Of a DNA stretch of 64,000 nucleotides, positions 23,293 to 34,115 are shown in pieces. The notes beneath the pieces are model-generated. The model made no database searches and was not told the origin of the DNA. It saw only the letters and a list, made by a program, of their open reading frames with translations. Every line of letters starts with the position of its first letter. Positions within the stretch are counted from its first letter, which is position 1. Position numbers and translations under genes: made by a program. This stretch comes from Lampris incognitus (Eukaryota; Chordata; Actinopteri; Lampriformes; Lampridae): positions 143,375,252-143,439,251 of the forward strand of contig NC_079211.1 in the NCBI RefSeq assembly GCF_029633865.1. Direction: 5' to 3'.

Positions 23293-24195
23293 TCACAAAT
23301 CCAGCCGGATTGCAGGCTTGCTCACCCTGCCAGAGCGAGTAACATATGGTGTGGAAGTTGGCATTTCTGCTGCTCGGGACTCATCCGTGTTTCCACTCTC
23401 CCCTGGAGTGACATGGTCAGGATCCCTGCTGACAAAGGTGAGTGTTTTAGGTGTGGCCAACAGGTGGCGCCTGTTCCTTCTGTAATGTTCACCTTGAGCT
23501 GTCTCCACTATGTAGGATCTGGGAGTGGAGCTCTGACTGTGAACAACTGCTGGCATTGTCCATGTTTTCTGTCCATCAAGTTTGGTGAGTACTGCGTCAC
23601 CTGAGTTCAGTGGGCGCAGTGTCCGCACGCCGTTCCTGCGGTTGTAGTAGAAAGCCTGCCTCGATTTGGCTGCGGCGTCAGCGGTTTTGATCAGTTCCTC
23701 TTTAGGCCAGGCCGGTTTCAGGTTATGCTGCAATGTGGGTAAGGTGGTTCTGAGTCTCCTACCCATGAGCAATTCCGCTGGACTGGCTCCAGTGGAAGAA
23801 GAGGGTGTAGCTCTGTATGTCAACAGGGCGAGGAGAGGGTCTTCCTGTCTTAATATGCTTTTGGCTATCTGAACAGCCCTCTCTGCCTGTCCATTACTCT
23901 GGGGGTAGTGTGGGCTTGAAGTCACATGGATGAAATCATAATCCTCACTGAACCTCCTCATCTCTTCTGAAACTAGCTGTGGCCCATTATCGCTAACTAC
24001 AATTTCAGGGATACCAAAACGTGCAAATGTAGCCTTCAGCCTAGCTACAACCTGACTGCTAGTAGTTGTTGGTAGATTTAGGATCTCCAAAAACCTGGAA
24101 TAATAGTCAGACACTATCAAGTAGTTTTGCTTTTTGTACTCACACAGGTCTATGCCAACTTTCTGCCATGGTCTGGATGGGAGCTCACTTGACAT
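23293..24195 (-). CDS. Integrase core frame of the gypsy element
   Basis: 300 codons. This is the catalytic core of a retrotransposon integrase, which inserts element cDNA into host DNA. Visible motifs: RPWQKVGIDLCEY (first catalytic Asp), VVSDNGPQ (second Asp) and SNGQAERAVQ (Glu). A C-terminal region (PLNSGDAVLTKLDGQKTW, then VETAQGEHYRRNRRHL) follows, resembling the integrase DNA-binding/GPY-like part. The nominal Met start overlaps the preceding gag-pol frame by 11 bp in a different register. The protein should continue from that frame, whose end carries the integrase zinc-binding part, so a frameshift (mutational or programmed) separates them. Otherwise the frame is uninterrupted. Confidence 0.9.
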   Translation of the reverse strand: MSSELPSRPWQKVGIDLCEYKKQNYLIVSDYYSRFLEILNLPTTTSSQVVARLKATFARFGIPEIVVSDNGPQLVSEEMRRFSEDYDFIHVTSSPHYPQSNGQAERAVQIAKSILRQEDPLLALLTYRATPSSSTGASPAELLMGRRLRTTLPTLQHNLKPAWPKEELIKTADAAAKSRQAFYYNRRNGVRTLRPLNSGDAVLTKLDGQKTWTMPAVVHSQSSTPRSYIVETAQGEHYRRNRRHLLATPKTLTFVSRDPDHVTPGESGNTDESRAAEMPTSTPYVTRSGRVSKPAIRLDL

Positions 24196-27133
24196 TAAAG
24201 GCTCTTTTCTCTGTGTGTTCTCTGCAGAATTGACATTGCTGTATCTTTGTTGTAATGTGCTCTGTCATTTTGGGCCACCACACTGACTGGCTAGCTCTCT
24301 CTCTGCACTTAACTATCCCCTGGTGCCTGTCGTGTATTCTGTCTAAGATCACCTCCCTCATCTCTGTGGGAATGACGATACGACTGCCTCTGATGACTAA
24401 ACCATCTACCTCAGATAACTCCCCTCTCACCTGATAAAAGTCTCTGACTGTCTCCGGCACTTTATCGACATACTCAGGCCAGCCGTGTCTGATGAAGCCC
24501 AACACTGTCTGGAGCTGCAGATCCCCATCCGTGCTCTGTTTTATCTCCTGCATCCTTTGAGGTGTGGCAGGCACCTGGCACACAATGGCATCAATGTGCG
24601 CTGCAACATCATCATGAGAAGCACCATCTCCGTAGCGCTGCTCTGGGCCTCTGGAGAGTGCATCAGCCACAGCTAAAGTTTTGCCTGGTGCGTATTCAGC
24701 CACTGCATTGAAACGCATCAGCCTCATTAACAGTCTCTGGCACCTAATGGGTACATTATCCAAGTCTTTGCTGTTCATGAGAGGCACTAGTGGTTTATGA
24801 TCGGTGACAAGTCTGAAATTGTCAAGCCCAAACAAGTACTTCTCGAACCGTTCACATGCCCAGACGCTGGCTAAGCACTCTTTCTCGATCTGTGCGTACC
24901 TTGTCTCTGCATCACTCAGCCGTCGGGAGCAGTAGGCCACGGGCTTCCAGTGTTCCCCGTGCTGCTGGAGCAGAACGCCCCCCAGCCCGTAGCTGCTGGC
25001 ATCTGCTGACACCACCGTAGCCTTAGTGACGTCATAAAAGGTGAGTACCGGGGCGGTGGCGAGTGCTGCTTTAAGGTCTTGGAATGCTGTGTTCTGTGCA
25101 GGTCCCCACAGCCACTCTGTCGTTGCTTTAAGCAGTCCATAAAGCGGCTGACCTACAGTGGACAGCTCTGGGACGTATTTTGCCAAATAGTTCACCATCC
25201 CGAGGAACCTCTTGAGTTCCGTCACGTTCTGGGGCTGAGGAAAGTTCTCTATTCCGGCCACTTTGTCCGGGTCAGGTCTGATGCCTGCCTCGTTGATGAT
25301 ATGACCAAGGAAGCAGACTTGTTTCTGTTTGAACTTGCATTTCGCTTGGTTCAGTTGGAGACCTGCTGTTTCAATGACCCCCAGCGCTTCTGCTAGGCGC
25401 CGGTCATGGATTTCCTCAGTCTCTCCATGTATAAGGATGTCATCCATGTACACCTCTGTGCCCTCTAGCCCGGTCAGAGTTTCCGCCATCTTTCTCTGGA
25501 AAATCTCTGGAGCACTCGTTATACCAAATGGAAGGCGGCAGAAAGCATACCTCCCAAATGGGGTGATGAAAGTGGTGAGCCCCCTGCTGTCTTCATGCAA
25601 GGGGATCTGGTAAAACCCACTTGCTGCATCCAACGTTGTGAAGAACTTTGACCCTGCGAGCCTTGGCATTATTTCCTCCATAGTGGGCAGCACGTATTTC
25701 TCACGTTTCACTGCTCGATTCAGCCTCCTGAGGTCAGCGCAGCAGCGAACCTCTTTCTTGTTCGGTTTCAGCACCGGCACCATAGCGGCGCACCATTCTG
25801 TGGGCTGAGTCACTTTTTCAATAATGCCCTCATTTTCCATGCGCTGCAGTTCTTTCTTAACCAGTGGTACAAGTGGCAGTGGTATCCGTCTGGCTGTATG
25901 CACCGCGTATGGCTGGGCACCCTCCACCAGAGCTATTTTCACTGGGTCTGTTTTCAGCAGTCCACTTGAACCGAAAACTCCACTGACCTCATTCATCCGC
26001 TTCACTAGACCCATCTCCACTGCCTCTGGACGACTCAGCAGACAGTTGCCTCTCCCCTTGATCACATACACTGGAAAGGAGTATTGTTTCTCCTTGTAGT
26101 TGGTTGTGGCTTGAAACTGTCCTATGCAGCTGATGTTTCCACCTGGGCTTATGAAGCATGTGTCAGGAGGTCCCAGTTTTATGTTTGGCTTCAGCTTTTT
26201 AAATGTCCCTTGGTTGATAACAGTAGCGTCAGCCCCCGTGTCAATTTTAAAGGTTATTGGTACATCACTTATTTTTAAACTAACAGTCCAATCTTCCTGA
26301 CTGCTCTCTTTGCCAACTTCTCCCAGAAAGTACAGCTGTTTAACCTCTTCAGTGACTTCTCTCACCGCTTTAGAGTGACATACACGCTCCCAATGTCCCT
26401 TTTTATGACACTTGTTGCACTTACTGGTCGTTGCAGGACACTTCCGCTCATCGGTGTGCTGCGTCTTGCCGCACCTCCCGCATTCATCTACTTTGTTGGT
26501 TGCCGGACTGCCGCCACCATGACGCTGTCCGCCCTTTTTGTTTTGGCGTTCGTCCCGCCATCGGACAACATTGACGTTAGCCAGCAGGGCCTCTGGTTGG
26601 TTAGCTTGGAGGCTGAGCTGCTTTGTTATTGCCTCCGCCTGGCGCACTTGTTCAATGACTTTCACCAGAGTAAGGTCCGCTGTGAGCTGGAACTGACAGG
26701 AGAGCACCTTATCTTTTATGCCCACTACCAGACGATCTCTGATATGTTCATCCCTCTTGTCCCCAAACTCACAGTGTTCAGACAGCTCATACAATGTCCG
26801 GATGTACATCTCCGCTGTCTCTCCTGGCTGCTGGCTACGTTGATAGAAGCACGCCCTCTCATGTATGATGTTACGGCGGGGAATAAAGTAGCCGTCGAAA
26901 TTTTTCAGTACGATATCATAGTCCACTTTATCACCCTCCGCCGCGAAGTCAAACGAGCTGAATATCTTTTCAGCCTCGCTGCCCATTGCATAAATCAGCG
27001 AACTCACTTGAATCTCCCCGTCGTCTTTATCCAGCTTTGTCGCGAGCCTGAAGCGCGAAAACCGTTGTCTCCACTCCGGCCATTCAACGGGGCAGTCAAA
27101 CTTGAATTCACTCGGCGGATTAAACTTCGGCAT
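24185..27133 (-). CDS. Gag-Pol polyprotein of the gypsy element
   Basis: 982 codons, open throughout; the start Met is about 40 bp inside the 5' LTR. Order: Gag-like N-terminus (1-210); zinc knuckles (218-252, including a CX2CX4HX4C motif at C239, C242, H247, C252); aspartic protease with DTGA at 298-301; reverse transcriptase about 400-590 with LDAASGFYQI (Asp 502) and YMDD at 562-565; RNase H about 700-825 (Asp 711, TDHKPL at 777-782); integrase zinc-binding region with H934/H937 and C967/C970. It stops shortly after, where the downstream frame takes over. All visible catalytic residues are present, so only the frame break before the integrase core looks defective. Gag and Pol share one frame. 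Confidence 0.95.
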   Translation of the reverse strand: MPKFNPPSEFKFDCPVEWPEWRQRFSRFRLATKLDKDDGEIQVSSLIYAMGSEAEKIFSSFDFAAEGDKVDYDIVLKNFDGYFIPRRNIIHERACFYQRSQQPGETAEMYIRTLYELSEHCEFGDKRDEHIRDRLVVGIKDKVLSCQFQLTADLTLVKVIEQVRQAEAITKQLSLQANQPEALLANVNVVRWRDERQNKKGGQRHGGGSPATNKVDECGRCGKTQHTDERKCPATTSKCNKCHKKGHWERVCHSKAVREVTEEVKQLYFLGEVGKESSQEDWTVSLKISDVPITFKIDTGADATVINQGTFKKLKPNIKLGPPDTCFISPGGNISCIGQFQATTNYKEKQYSFPVYVIKGRGNCLLSRPEAVEMGLVKRMNEVSGVFGSSGLLKTDPVKIALVEGAQPYAVHTARRIPLPLVPLVKKELQRMENEGIIEKVTQPTEWCAAMVPVLKPNKKEVRCCADLRRLNRAVKREKYVLPTMEEIMPRLAGSKFFTTLDAASGFYQIPLHEDSRGLTTFITPFGRYAFCRLPFGITSAPEIFQRKMAETLTGLEGTEVYMDDILIHGETEEIHDRRLAEALGVIETAGLQLNQAKCKFKQKQVCFLGHIINEAGIRPDPDKVAGIENFPQPQNVTELKRFLGMVNYLAKYVPELSTVGQPLYGLLKATTEWLWGPAQNTAFQDLKAALATAPVLTFYDVTKATVVSADASSYGLGGVLLQQHGEHWKPVAYCSRRLSDAETRYAQIEKECLASVWACERFEKYLFGLDNFRLVTDHKPLVPLMNSKDLDNVPIRCQRLLMRLMRFNAVAEYAPGKTLAVADALSRGPEQRYGDGASHDDVAAHIDAIVCQVPATPQRMQEIKQSTDGDLQLQTVLGFIRHGWPEYVDKVPETVRDFYQVRGELSEVDGLVIRGSRIVIPTEMREVILDRIHDRHQGIVKCRERASQSVWWPKMTEHITTKIQQCQFCREHTEKRAFNVK

Positions 27134-27172
27134 GACCGCTCGTGTTCAGATACACAGACTATTCTGACACCA

Positions 27173-27382
27173 TGTAATGTCCGTAGACGCCTTGTCTTAC
27201 TGACATAAGAATAATTCAAGAACGAGCCGACTTCGTAGGTTCTTAACTGTGTAGCTTTTACTAGCGTTCATCCGAGTTACAACCTTCATAACATGCGCGT
27301 CTCACTTCCTGTATACGTCACACGCACTGCACGTACACCCGTGAGTAGGTCAAGTTAAACACGTGACCTTTCATTCATTACA
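27173..27382 (-). repeat. 5' LTR of the gypsy element
   Basis: 210 bp with TGTAATG/CATTACA ends, apparently identical to the left LTR. It should contain the element promoter. The GCTAG duplication lies just to its right. Confidence 0.95.
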
Positions 27383-27849
27383 GCTAGCCTAACATTAGCA
27401 GTGCATAGTAACAGTTAACTTGAATTAGAGTACACATGTGGTTCCGCCTTATGTTCTAATGAGCTAAACAATATGGTGACTAAATGGCATAAACTTAACA
27501 ATTACCTAAATGTAAATAAAGAGAAGTATCACAATAATAATAATACACATACAGACGATGCAAAGAAAGATGAAAGCAGATGGGAATGGATTGCGGCCAA
27601 GTCTGTCAACACGTCTTCTCAACGTAAATAAACATGCTTCCTGGTTCTTTTAACTTCCTGTGTCATGACACCTAAAACTGTATGCAAATTGCATTACTAG
27701 AATCCACCATTAGATGGCAGAAAAGTACTAAATATGACTGTAACAGCACACTGGCTATTGATGGTGTCAGGGTTGGTGGTCTTTATCTGGGGCTGTACAA
27801 ATTTCCGGAATAGTGTTAGCAGCTGTGGCCTGTCTGACCTGATGGGCTA

Positions 27850-28800
27850 AGAGTTTTCCAGCTTTCATATTATATTAAACGTCATTTAATAAGTTATTAA
27901 ATAAATAAATAAATTATGTACCATTATCAGGTTATTTTAATTAGGGTTAATTTATTTGACAAACTAATAATCAAAAATAAACTATCCTTTATTTATTTAA
28001 TTTATTTATTTAATTTACTGTACCAAATTAATTTAATCTAATTCCTTAAATTACTTATTAATTAAAAAGTAATACGTTTTTTTTAGTTTATATATTAATT
28101 AAAAAATTATGTTTACCCAGTTGTCCCCATTACATTAGCAAAAGCTATTAAATATGAAGCAAAAAAAAGTGTAGAGGACACTGAAAACGTCATCATGTTA
28201 ATTTTATGTTTACCCAGTTGTCCCCATTACATACGCAAAGCCACTAAATATGAAATCAAATTATTTATTTATTTTTAATAATAAAATTTATTAAATTCCT
28301 TTTAATATTATTTTTAAATAATATTAATTTAACAGTAAATTTACTTTTATTCTTTTTATATAAAAATAACCCTATTTATTATTATTAAAAATAATTAAAA
28401 TAACCTAAAACTAGTAATAATTATTAAATTATAAATTAAATAAACTTGTTTGTTTGTTTTTTGTTGTTGTTTTTGTTTTTTTTGCCTTCTCCACCACTGC
28501 GTCAATGGCTTCTGGTGTACTTTTATTCATGCAGACCCTGCGCTACCCAGCGAACCCTGTCAGGGTTCGCTGGGTTTTCATGCACACAGGGCACAGCAGA
28601 TAGTGCCTGTTGGGTTTACTGGAAATAGAATAAGACATTCTTCTAGCCCAGGGTTTATATATTATAAATTAAATTAATTATATTATCCAGGATTAATTAA
28701 TCCAGGGTTAATTAAAATAATTAGGGTTAAAAAAATAAAAGAATAAATGTATTCAAATTAAAATTATTATTGTTACTATTAATAGTTTTAATAGTAACCT
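27850..28800. other. Very A/T-rich segment, no gene seen
   Basis: Dense TTAAT, AATTA and TTATT words. A 45-50 bp phrase containing TTTACCCAGTTGTCCCC occurs twice (about 28108-28160 and 28206-28255), suggesting a local duplication. The only GC-richer island is around a perfect hairpin at 28545-28575. Confidence 0.6.
28545..28575. repeat. Perfect 15-bp inverted repeat with 1-nt spacer
   Basis: ACCCAGCGAACCCTG at 28545-28559 is followed by T and then its exact reverse complement at 28561-28575. It is strikingly GC-rich within A/T-rich DNA. No T-run or element end is attached that would explain it. Confidence 0.9.
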
Positions 28801-28819
28801 AGCTAGCCGCTAAATATTG

Positions 28820-28879
28820 TTCTGTGTCGTAAGAATGTATCGGAACCAATGTAATCAGATACATTCTTATGACACAGAA
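28820..28879. repeat. Hairpin: 22-bp arms, 16-nt loop
   Basis: Left arm 28820-28841 and right arm 28858-28879 are reverse complements except for one base. It may be a tiny MITE or a transcribed hairpin. No flanking duplication is obvious. Confidence 0.85.
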
Positions 28880-29139
28880 TCTATTTCTATAGATGGCAGA
28901 ATTAAGTTGTTATATCCATTTAACAAAAGGACAAAAGCATGTAATATTTCAAGTAAAGGTCAGGTTTATTAATGCACATAGTTTCATTGACACAGAGCAA
29001 GTTCTATGTTCGTAAAATGTTTTGATTTAAAGAATAATTGTTCTGTTTGTTTAATGGAGAGATTGTCAAATTCTGTTTTTTTTTTCATATAAGCATAGGA
29101 AATTTTTATTACAATCATATAACAGTGAAATTAACAGTG

Positions 29140-29246
29140 AGAAGACATGCAGGTGGCTTGTGTGACAGAGGAAGATGCAGAGGACAGGACGAAATGGAGA
29201 TGGATGATCCGCTTTCTGAAAGTAGTAGTAGTAGTAGTAGTAGATT
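29140..29246 (+). pseudogene. RTE-type LINE 3' tail with (TAG)n
   Basis: Matches the last ~80 bp of the RTE family ORF (GACATGCAGGTGGCTTGTG..., encoding the VAGVTEEDAEDR-like end) and finishes in seven TAG repeats (29221-29242). Strongly 5'-truncated. Confidence 0.7.
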
Positions 29247-29499
29247 TAACAATGAAATTAAAGATGTAAGAGCAAAACATTTTTCAAAACTCATCACCCC
29301 CAACCAGCACAAGCCCAGATTCTTACGTAAGGCCGCTGATCGTTAGTAAATCCTGGTTCTCCTTGTGTCCCTATCACATCAAATGCAAACTGTGAAAGGT
29401 ATTTAACATTTTTCATAGACAAGATTAAGGACATTCGATCGAAGATTCAACCCCACTTCTGTGTCTGACTTATCTTGTCCTCAGCAGGATACTTTAAGT

Positions 29500-32400
29500 T
29501 TTTTTTTCAAACGGTTTATTTATAGTTTTTGATTTACAGTCACACAACTTACACAATCCCCATTTATCCCTCCCCACCCACACCACCCAAGGCCCTCCAA
29601 ATATAGAGGACAAAAATAGACGGAGGGAAAAAAAATAGTACTAGAAAACAAACTAACAAACAAACAAACAAACAAAACAAAACAGACAGAATACAAAGCA
29701 TGTTTGACAGTACACAATAAAACAAACACAGGGACATTTTGTGCATTATTAGACCTAGTGGACCAGTTCCCAACCGTATAGTAATACTGATAAAAATTAA
29801 TAATAATAATTAAAAAAAACTTGTTAAGCAAAAGACAGGCTCTCAACAAATTCTATAAAAGGGGACCAAGACCTGGAAAACTTTTCCCGGGATCTAATTC
29901 GATTGTATCTGAGTTTTTCCAATGGTAGCAAGGAAAGCACTTCTTTAACCCACTGTTTGAACGAAGGGGGTTTATTTGATTTCCATTGCGGAAGAATAAG
30001 TCTCCGGGCCAAGAGTGAGGCAAATGTTATGGCATTCGTCTGAGGAACAGTAACTCTGTGCTCTAGGGGACGCACACCAAAAATGGCGATAATGGGGTTG
30101 GGCGCATATATGAGAAAATGCCTCTCCCTGTATATATGAGAAAATGCCTCAAAAATCTGCTCCCAGAAACTGTTCAGAGATTGGCATGCCGAGAACATGT
30201 GAGCTGTTGTAGCTGGACTATATTGACATCTCGGGCACCCTGGACTGACATTAGGGTATATTTTAGCAAGTCGCTCATTCGAATAGTGCAGACAATGTAA
30301 TACTTTAAATTAGATGAGACCATGCCTTATACAGAAGGCAGACGTGTGGATGTGTTCCAAGCTGAGTTGCCAGATTTCCTCAGGGAGCTCAACATCTAAG
30401 TCCTGCTCCCATGCTAAATTTGTCATGCCCCATGAGGGTTGATTGATGTCCTGTATCATCGAGTAAACTTTAGAAAACCTGCCTTTCGTATAGGGTTCCA
30501 ACTCCAGTATTTTGTCCAAAACATTCCTAGCTGGGAGAGATGGAAACAGGAAATGTTTCATGGCAAAGCTACAGGCCTGAAGATATCTGGGGGGGAAAAA
30601 AGTGTTCTTGGGATATTGTGGTCTTTTTGCAGTGTTTCGAATGAGGCAAATGTGCCGTTGACAAAGATATCACTAAAGAATACCAGACCATTCCTATGCC
30701 ACTCTTCAAATGCTGCATCCGTTTGGGATGAGGGGAAGAGTTGGTTGTTTAGTAATGGAAGGAAGTCACCTACCTGATTAAGATGGACATTTCTCCTGAA
30801 TTGGAACCAGATTTTGAGGGAATTTTTTACAACAGGGCTTAGAATCTGGAGATTTTAGGCCCAAGGGTAAGGGAGAGCTCATTGTGGGAATTGGGGATAT
30901 TGCGGGGCGGGAGATCAGTTCCATATTAGCCCAGGTTGGGCCCTGCTTATTCTCAAATTTACAGATCCAATAAATTAATTTGGTGATGTTAGCTGCCCAG
31001 TAGTAGTGTGGGAAATTAGGCAAGCCCAAGCCCTTGGGCATCTACAAATACATTCTCTTCGTCTGTGGGGTAGACTTACTCCAGATGAAAGAGGAAATTT
31101 GACTGTCTAACTGTGCAAAAATAGACTTGGATAAAAATAGTGGAATCATTTGGAACAAGTACAGGAAATGAGGCAATACTGTCATTTTGACCGTATTGAC
31201 CCGACCAGCCAATGAGGTAGGGAGTGCTGATCATCTAGTAAAATCTTGTTCTGTACGCTCTAAAAGCATTTTGAAGTTGTAATTATAAAGATCTTTGAAT
31301 GAATGGGTAACTTTAATACCCAAATAGGTAAATACTTTGCGTTCCAGTTTGAAAGGGAATTTATTATAATCTGTGTTTGCTGCTAATTGGTTGATGGGAA
31401 AAATAAGACTTTTTGAAAAAGTTCAGTTTATAGCCTGATAGTCTTCTGAAATGTTGCAGTGTGTCTATGAGTTTTGGTAAAGCTTCTACGTGATTGGATA
31501 TGTACAGTAAAGATCATCTGCATGTAACGACAGCTTGTGATTCTTGTCATTTCTTACGATTCCCATAATCCTTTCCTCCACTCTAAGGGCTCAATAGCGA
31601 TGTTGAATAGGAATGGAGATAAGCAGCAGCCCTGACGTGTACCCCTGTGTAGCGAGAAATACCTTAATCCATGATATGAATGTTGGGCCAAATCTGAATT
31701 TCTTTAGAACAGTAAATAGGTATTCTCAAGCAACCCAATCAAAAGCCTTTTTTGCATCAAGGGAAAGTACGACCTCTGGCTGTCGAGTTGAGTGGGAAGA
31801 ATAAAGCACGTTAAGTAGATGACGCATATTATAGAATGCCTGCCTGCCTGGTATGAAGCCTGGTTGATCAGGGTCAAATATATTGTGGATCACTGATTCA
31901 AGGCGATGTGAGAGGACTTCAGTGAGGATTTTGTAGTCACAACAGAGGAGGCTTAACAGGCCGATAGGCGCCACAGTCCAGAGGGTCCATGTCTTGTTTA
32001 AGTAAAACTAATATGGTTGCCTGGGTCATCATTGGGGGTAGCTTCTGTTTGGAAAGAAATGTCCTGAAATAGTAAAGCCAAAAAAGGAGACAATTTAGAG
32101 GAAAACATCTGATAAAATTATATAGGAAACTCATCTGGACCGGGCACCTTGCCACTCTGCATGGAGTTAATTGCCTCTGCTATCTCCTGACTTGTTATTG
32201 TGGCGTCAATAGCAGTTTGGGTTTCCGGACTAATCTGTGGGATTCTCAGATCATCTAAAAACGCCTGGATTTCAGAAGGATTAGTGAAGGCTTCTGAAGA
32301 GTGTAAAGGTTGGTATAAAAACGTTTAAGCTGGTCATTTATAGTTTGGGGATGTGTGGAAGTTGAGCCTGATGCTAGACAGATTTCAGGGATGGTACTGC

Positions 32401-33475
32401 AAGCAGCTGTTTGTCTAAGTTGGTGCGACAGCAGTCTGCCTGCCTTTTTGCTGTGCTCATAATAAAATTTGTTTCAGTTTGAGTAAAAGCTGTTCCATCT
32501 GTTTAATAGAGGTTGTCAAATTCTGTTTGTAACAACCGTTCTTTGTTTAATTTGGGGGTAGGATTGGACGCATATCTGTTGTCTCATTTTAGAGTTTGCT
32601 GGGACAGTTCAATGAGGCGTCTAGTGTGTTCTCTTATTTCATGAACTACAGTGATAAATCCAGAGGCACAGCTATACCTATTAGAAAAAGGTGTCTAATT
32701 GACGTCAACCACAGTAATATCAGACGATAATGGCAGATAAGTTATAGTTTCGGGTAAGCGATTTGGCACGCAAGTTGTTTTAGTTCATCTTTATGGCCCT
32801 AATTGGGGTGACCCACAGTTTTTCTTCTGCCTTATTTCAAAGCTCCCTGACCTTAACACACACCTTCTAATATTAGGCAGGGATTTTAATTGCGTATTGC
32901 ATCCAAGTTTGGATAGGTCCAATCCCAGACCCAATAGCACCGTGTCAAAATCAGGGGCAGTGGCTTTGTCATTCATGCAATCCTGTAAACTATCTGACCC
33001 TTGGAGAAGTCTCAACCCAACTACGAAACAATATTGTTTTTTTTCCACCAGTCCACCACTCATACTCTAGAATTTATTTTCATTTGATTGACAGTAGAAC
33101 CCTTCCCTAAGTTGTCAATTGCCAATATCACAGTATAGTGATTTCTGAACATAGCCCTGTTCAGCTAGACATGCGTTTTCCCAATAGCATCACATCGCAA
33201 TATACCTGGAGACTTGATACATTACTACTATCACACAACTCATTTAAAAAAGTTATTTTGGGACAAATTGATACCTATTTGGAGATCAATAGTACCCCTG
33301 GTATGGGAATCACTTAAAGCCTACCTTAGAGGACAAATAATTCCATATGCAGTTGGAGTGGAATATTTGCTCAATTCAGCCTCTCTTAATTTTTGCATGT
33401 TCATCAGCCCGGAGATGAGTCTCCTGGAGAAACATTGTTTCTGAGCCCAATGGTTTCAGATGTGCAAAGAGTCCT
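29500..33475 (-). pseudogene. L1-type LINE ORF2 remnant with internal inversion
   Basis: Read on the minus strand from the right: endonuclease N-terminus (33355-33470; FLQETHLRADEHAKIKRG), then a segment on the opposite strand (about 32656-33355), then the linker (REHTRRLIELSQQ, about 32620-32655), the RT region (31726-32155; PDQPGFIPGRQAFYNMRHLL and LSLDAKKAFDW), and C-terminal parts (31041 down to 29824; LGLPNFPHYYWAANITKLIY, FGVRPLEHRV, ITFASLLARRLILPQWKS). A/T-rich 3' sequence continues to about 29500. Many stops and frameshifts. Order and motifs fit L1-clade elements of fish. Confidence 0.8.
32656..33355 (+). pseudogene. Inverted endonuclease segment of the L1 copy
   Basis: On the + strand the frame gives LLILGRDFNCVLHPSLDRSN (the endonuclease GGDFNCVLDP-like motif, here GRDFN), preceded by NGR-VIVSGKRFGTQVVLVHL. 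It is followed by VWESLKAYLRGQIIPY before the right breakpoint. In an uninverted L1 these parts lie between the endonuclease N-terminus and the linker that flank this segment on the minus strand, so the piece appears flipped in place. Confidence 0.75.
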
Positions 33476-33940
33476 GTATGCAGCCCCTGTGAAGTGAAAA
33501 ATAATCAGAAATATTATTCATCCGCACTGCAGCTGTCAGTGAACAATATAGTTTAACCCATGCTAGGAACGATGAACCAAAGCCACACTTTTCTAGAACA
33601 GTGAACAGATATTGGCACTCAACGTGATTGAACGCCTTCTCAACGTCTAAAGGAATCCTACTTCTGTCTGTTCTGCGGAGTGTGGTGCGTGCAGTACATT
33701 AAAATAGGTGGCGCGTGTTGTAGAATGACTGTCTGCCTGGTATAAAACCAGTTTGATTTGCTCATGTGCTGTGTATGAGATTATCTGGCCTGTAAGGTAG
33801 GCTTTAAGAACTTCCCAAACAGTGGTTAGTGGCATGTCCAGAGTGCGGTTCAGTTCCATAAAGATATCTATCTGCTGGGAGATAAAATTTTTTAAAGGAG
33901 TCCCTGGAGAGTAACAGAGGATCAAATCGCCATGTGCGTC
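33476..33940 (-). pseudogene. Second L1-type LINE fragment
   Basis: The minus-strand translation gives PLKNFISQQIDIFMELN, TVWEVLKAYLTGQIISYTAH, then, after a jump, RATYFNVLHAPHSAEQTEVG and a DVEKAFNHV-like RT motif. It is collinear with the same family but has an internal deletion between the linker and the RT. Confidence 0.7.
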
Positions 33941-33954
33941 ACGGTTTAGGGCAG

Positions 33955-34065
33955 TCTTGGGAGCCTGTTCTCCCCGTGTCTGCGTGAGTTTCCTCCGGGT
34001 GCTCCAGTTTCCTACCACAGTCCAATGACATGTACGTCAGGTGAATCCGCCATACTAAATTGTCC

Positions 34066-34115
<50 letters not shown>

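Larger units (their letters stand above)
22990..27382 (-). mobile_element. Ty3/gypsy LTR retrotransposon, near-complete
   Basis: A 4393-bp element transcribed on the minus strand. It has two 210-bp LTRs, a 5-bp target duplication GCTAG (22985-22989 and 27383-27387), a purine-rich tract beside the 3' LTR (23200-23212; AGCGGGGGAGA on the minus strand) and a TGG-starting sequence next to the 5' LTR, consistent with a tRNA primer site. Two ORFs cover Gag, protease, RT, RNase H and integrase in the Ty3/gypsy order. There is no envelope frame. The LTRs look identical base for base, implying recent insertion. The single Gag-Pol frame recalls the Mag/SURL lineage (inference). Confidence 0.95.

Noticed and set aside
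24185..27133. Endogenous retrovirus
   Set aside because: There is no envelope frame, and the Gag-Pol organisation with a 210-bp LTR fits Ty3/gypsy retrotransposons.
26375..27208. 277-codon + strand ORF
   Set aside because: It is the antisense shadow of the gypsy Gag-Pol frame on the minus strand, which has clear domains. This one has none.
32656..33475. Simple twin-priming inversion of the L1 5' end
   Set aside because: Endonuclease N-terminal sequence continues on the minus strand beyond the inverted block, so the inversion is internal. It is kept as a separate finding.
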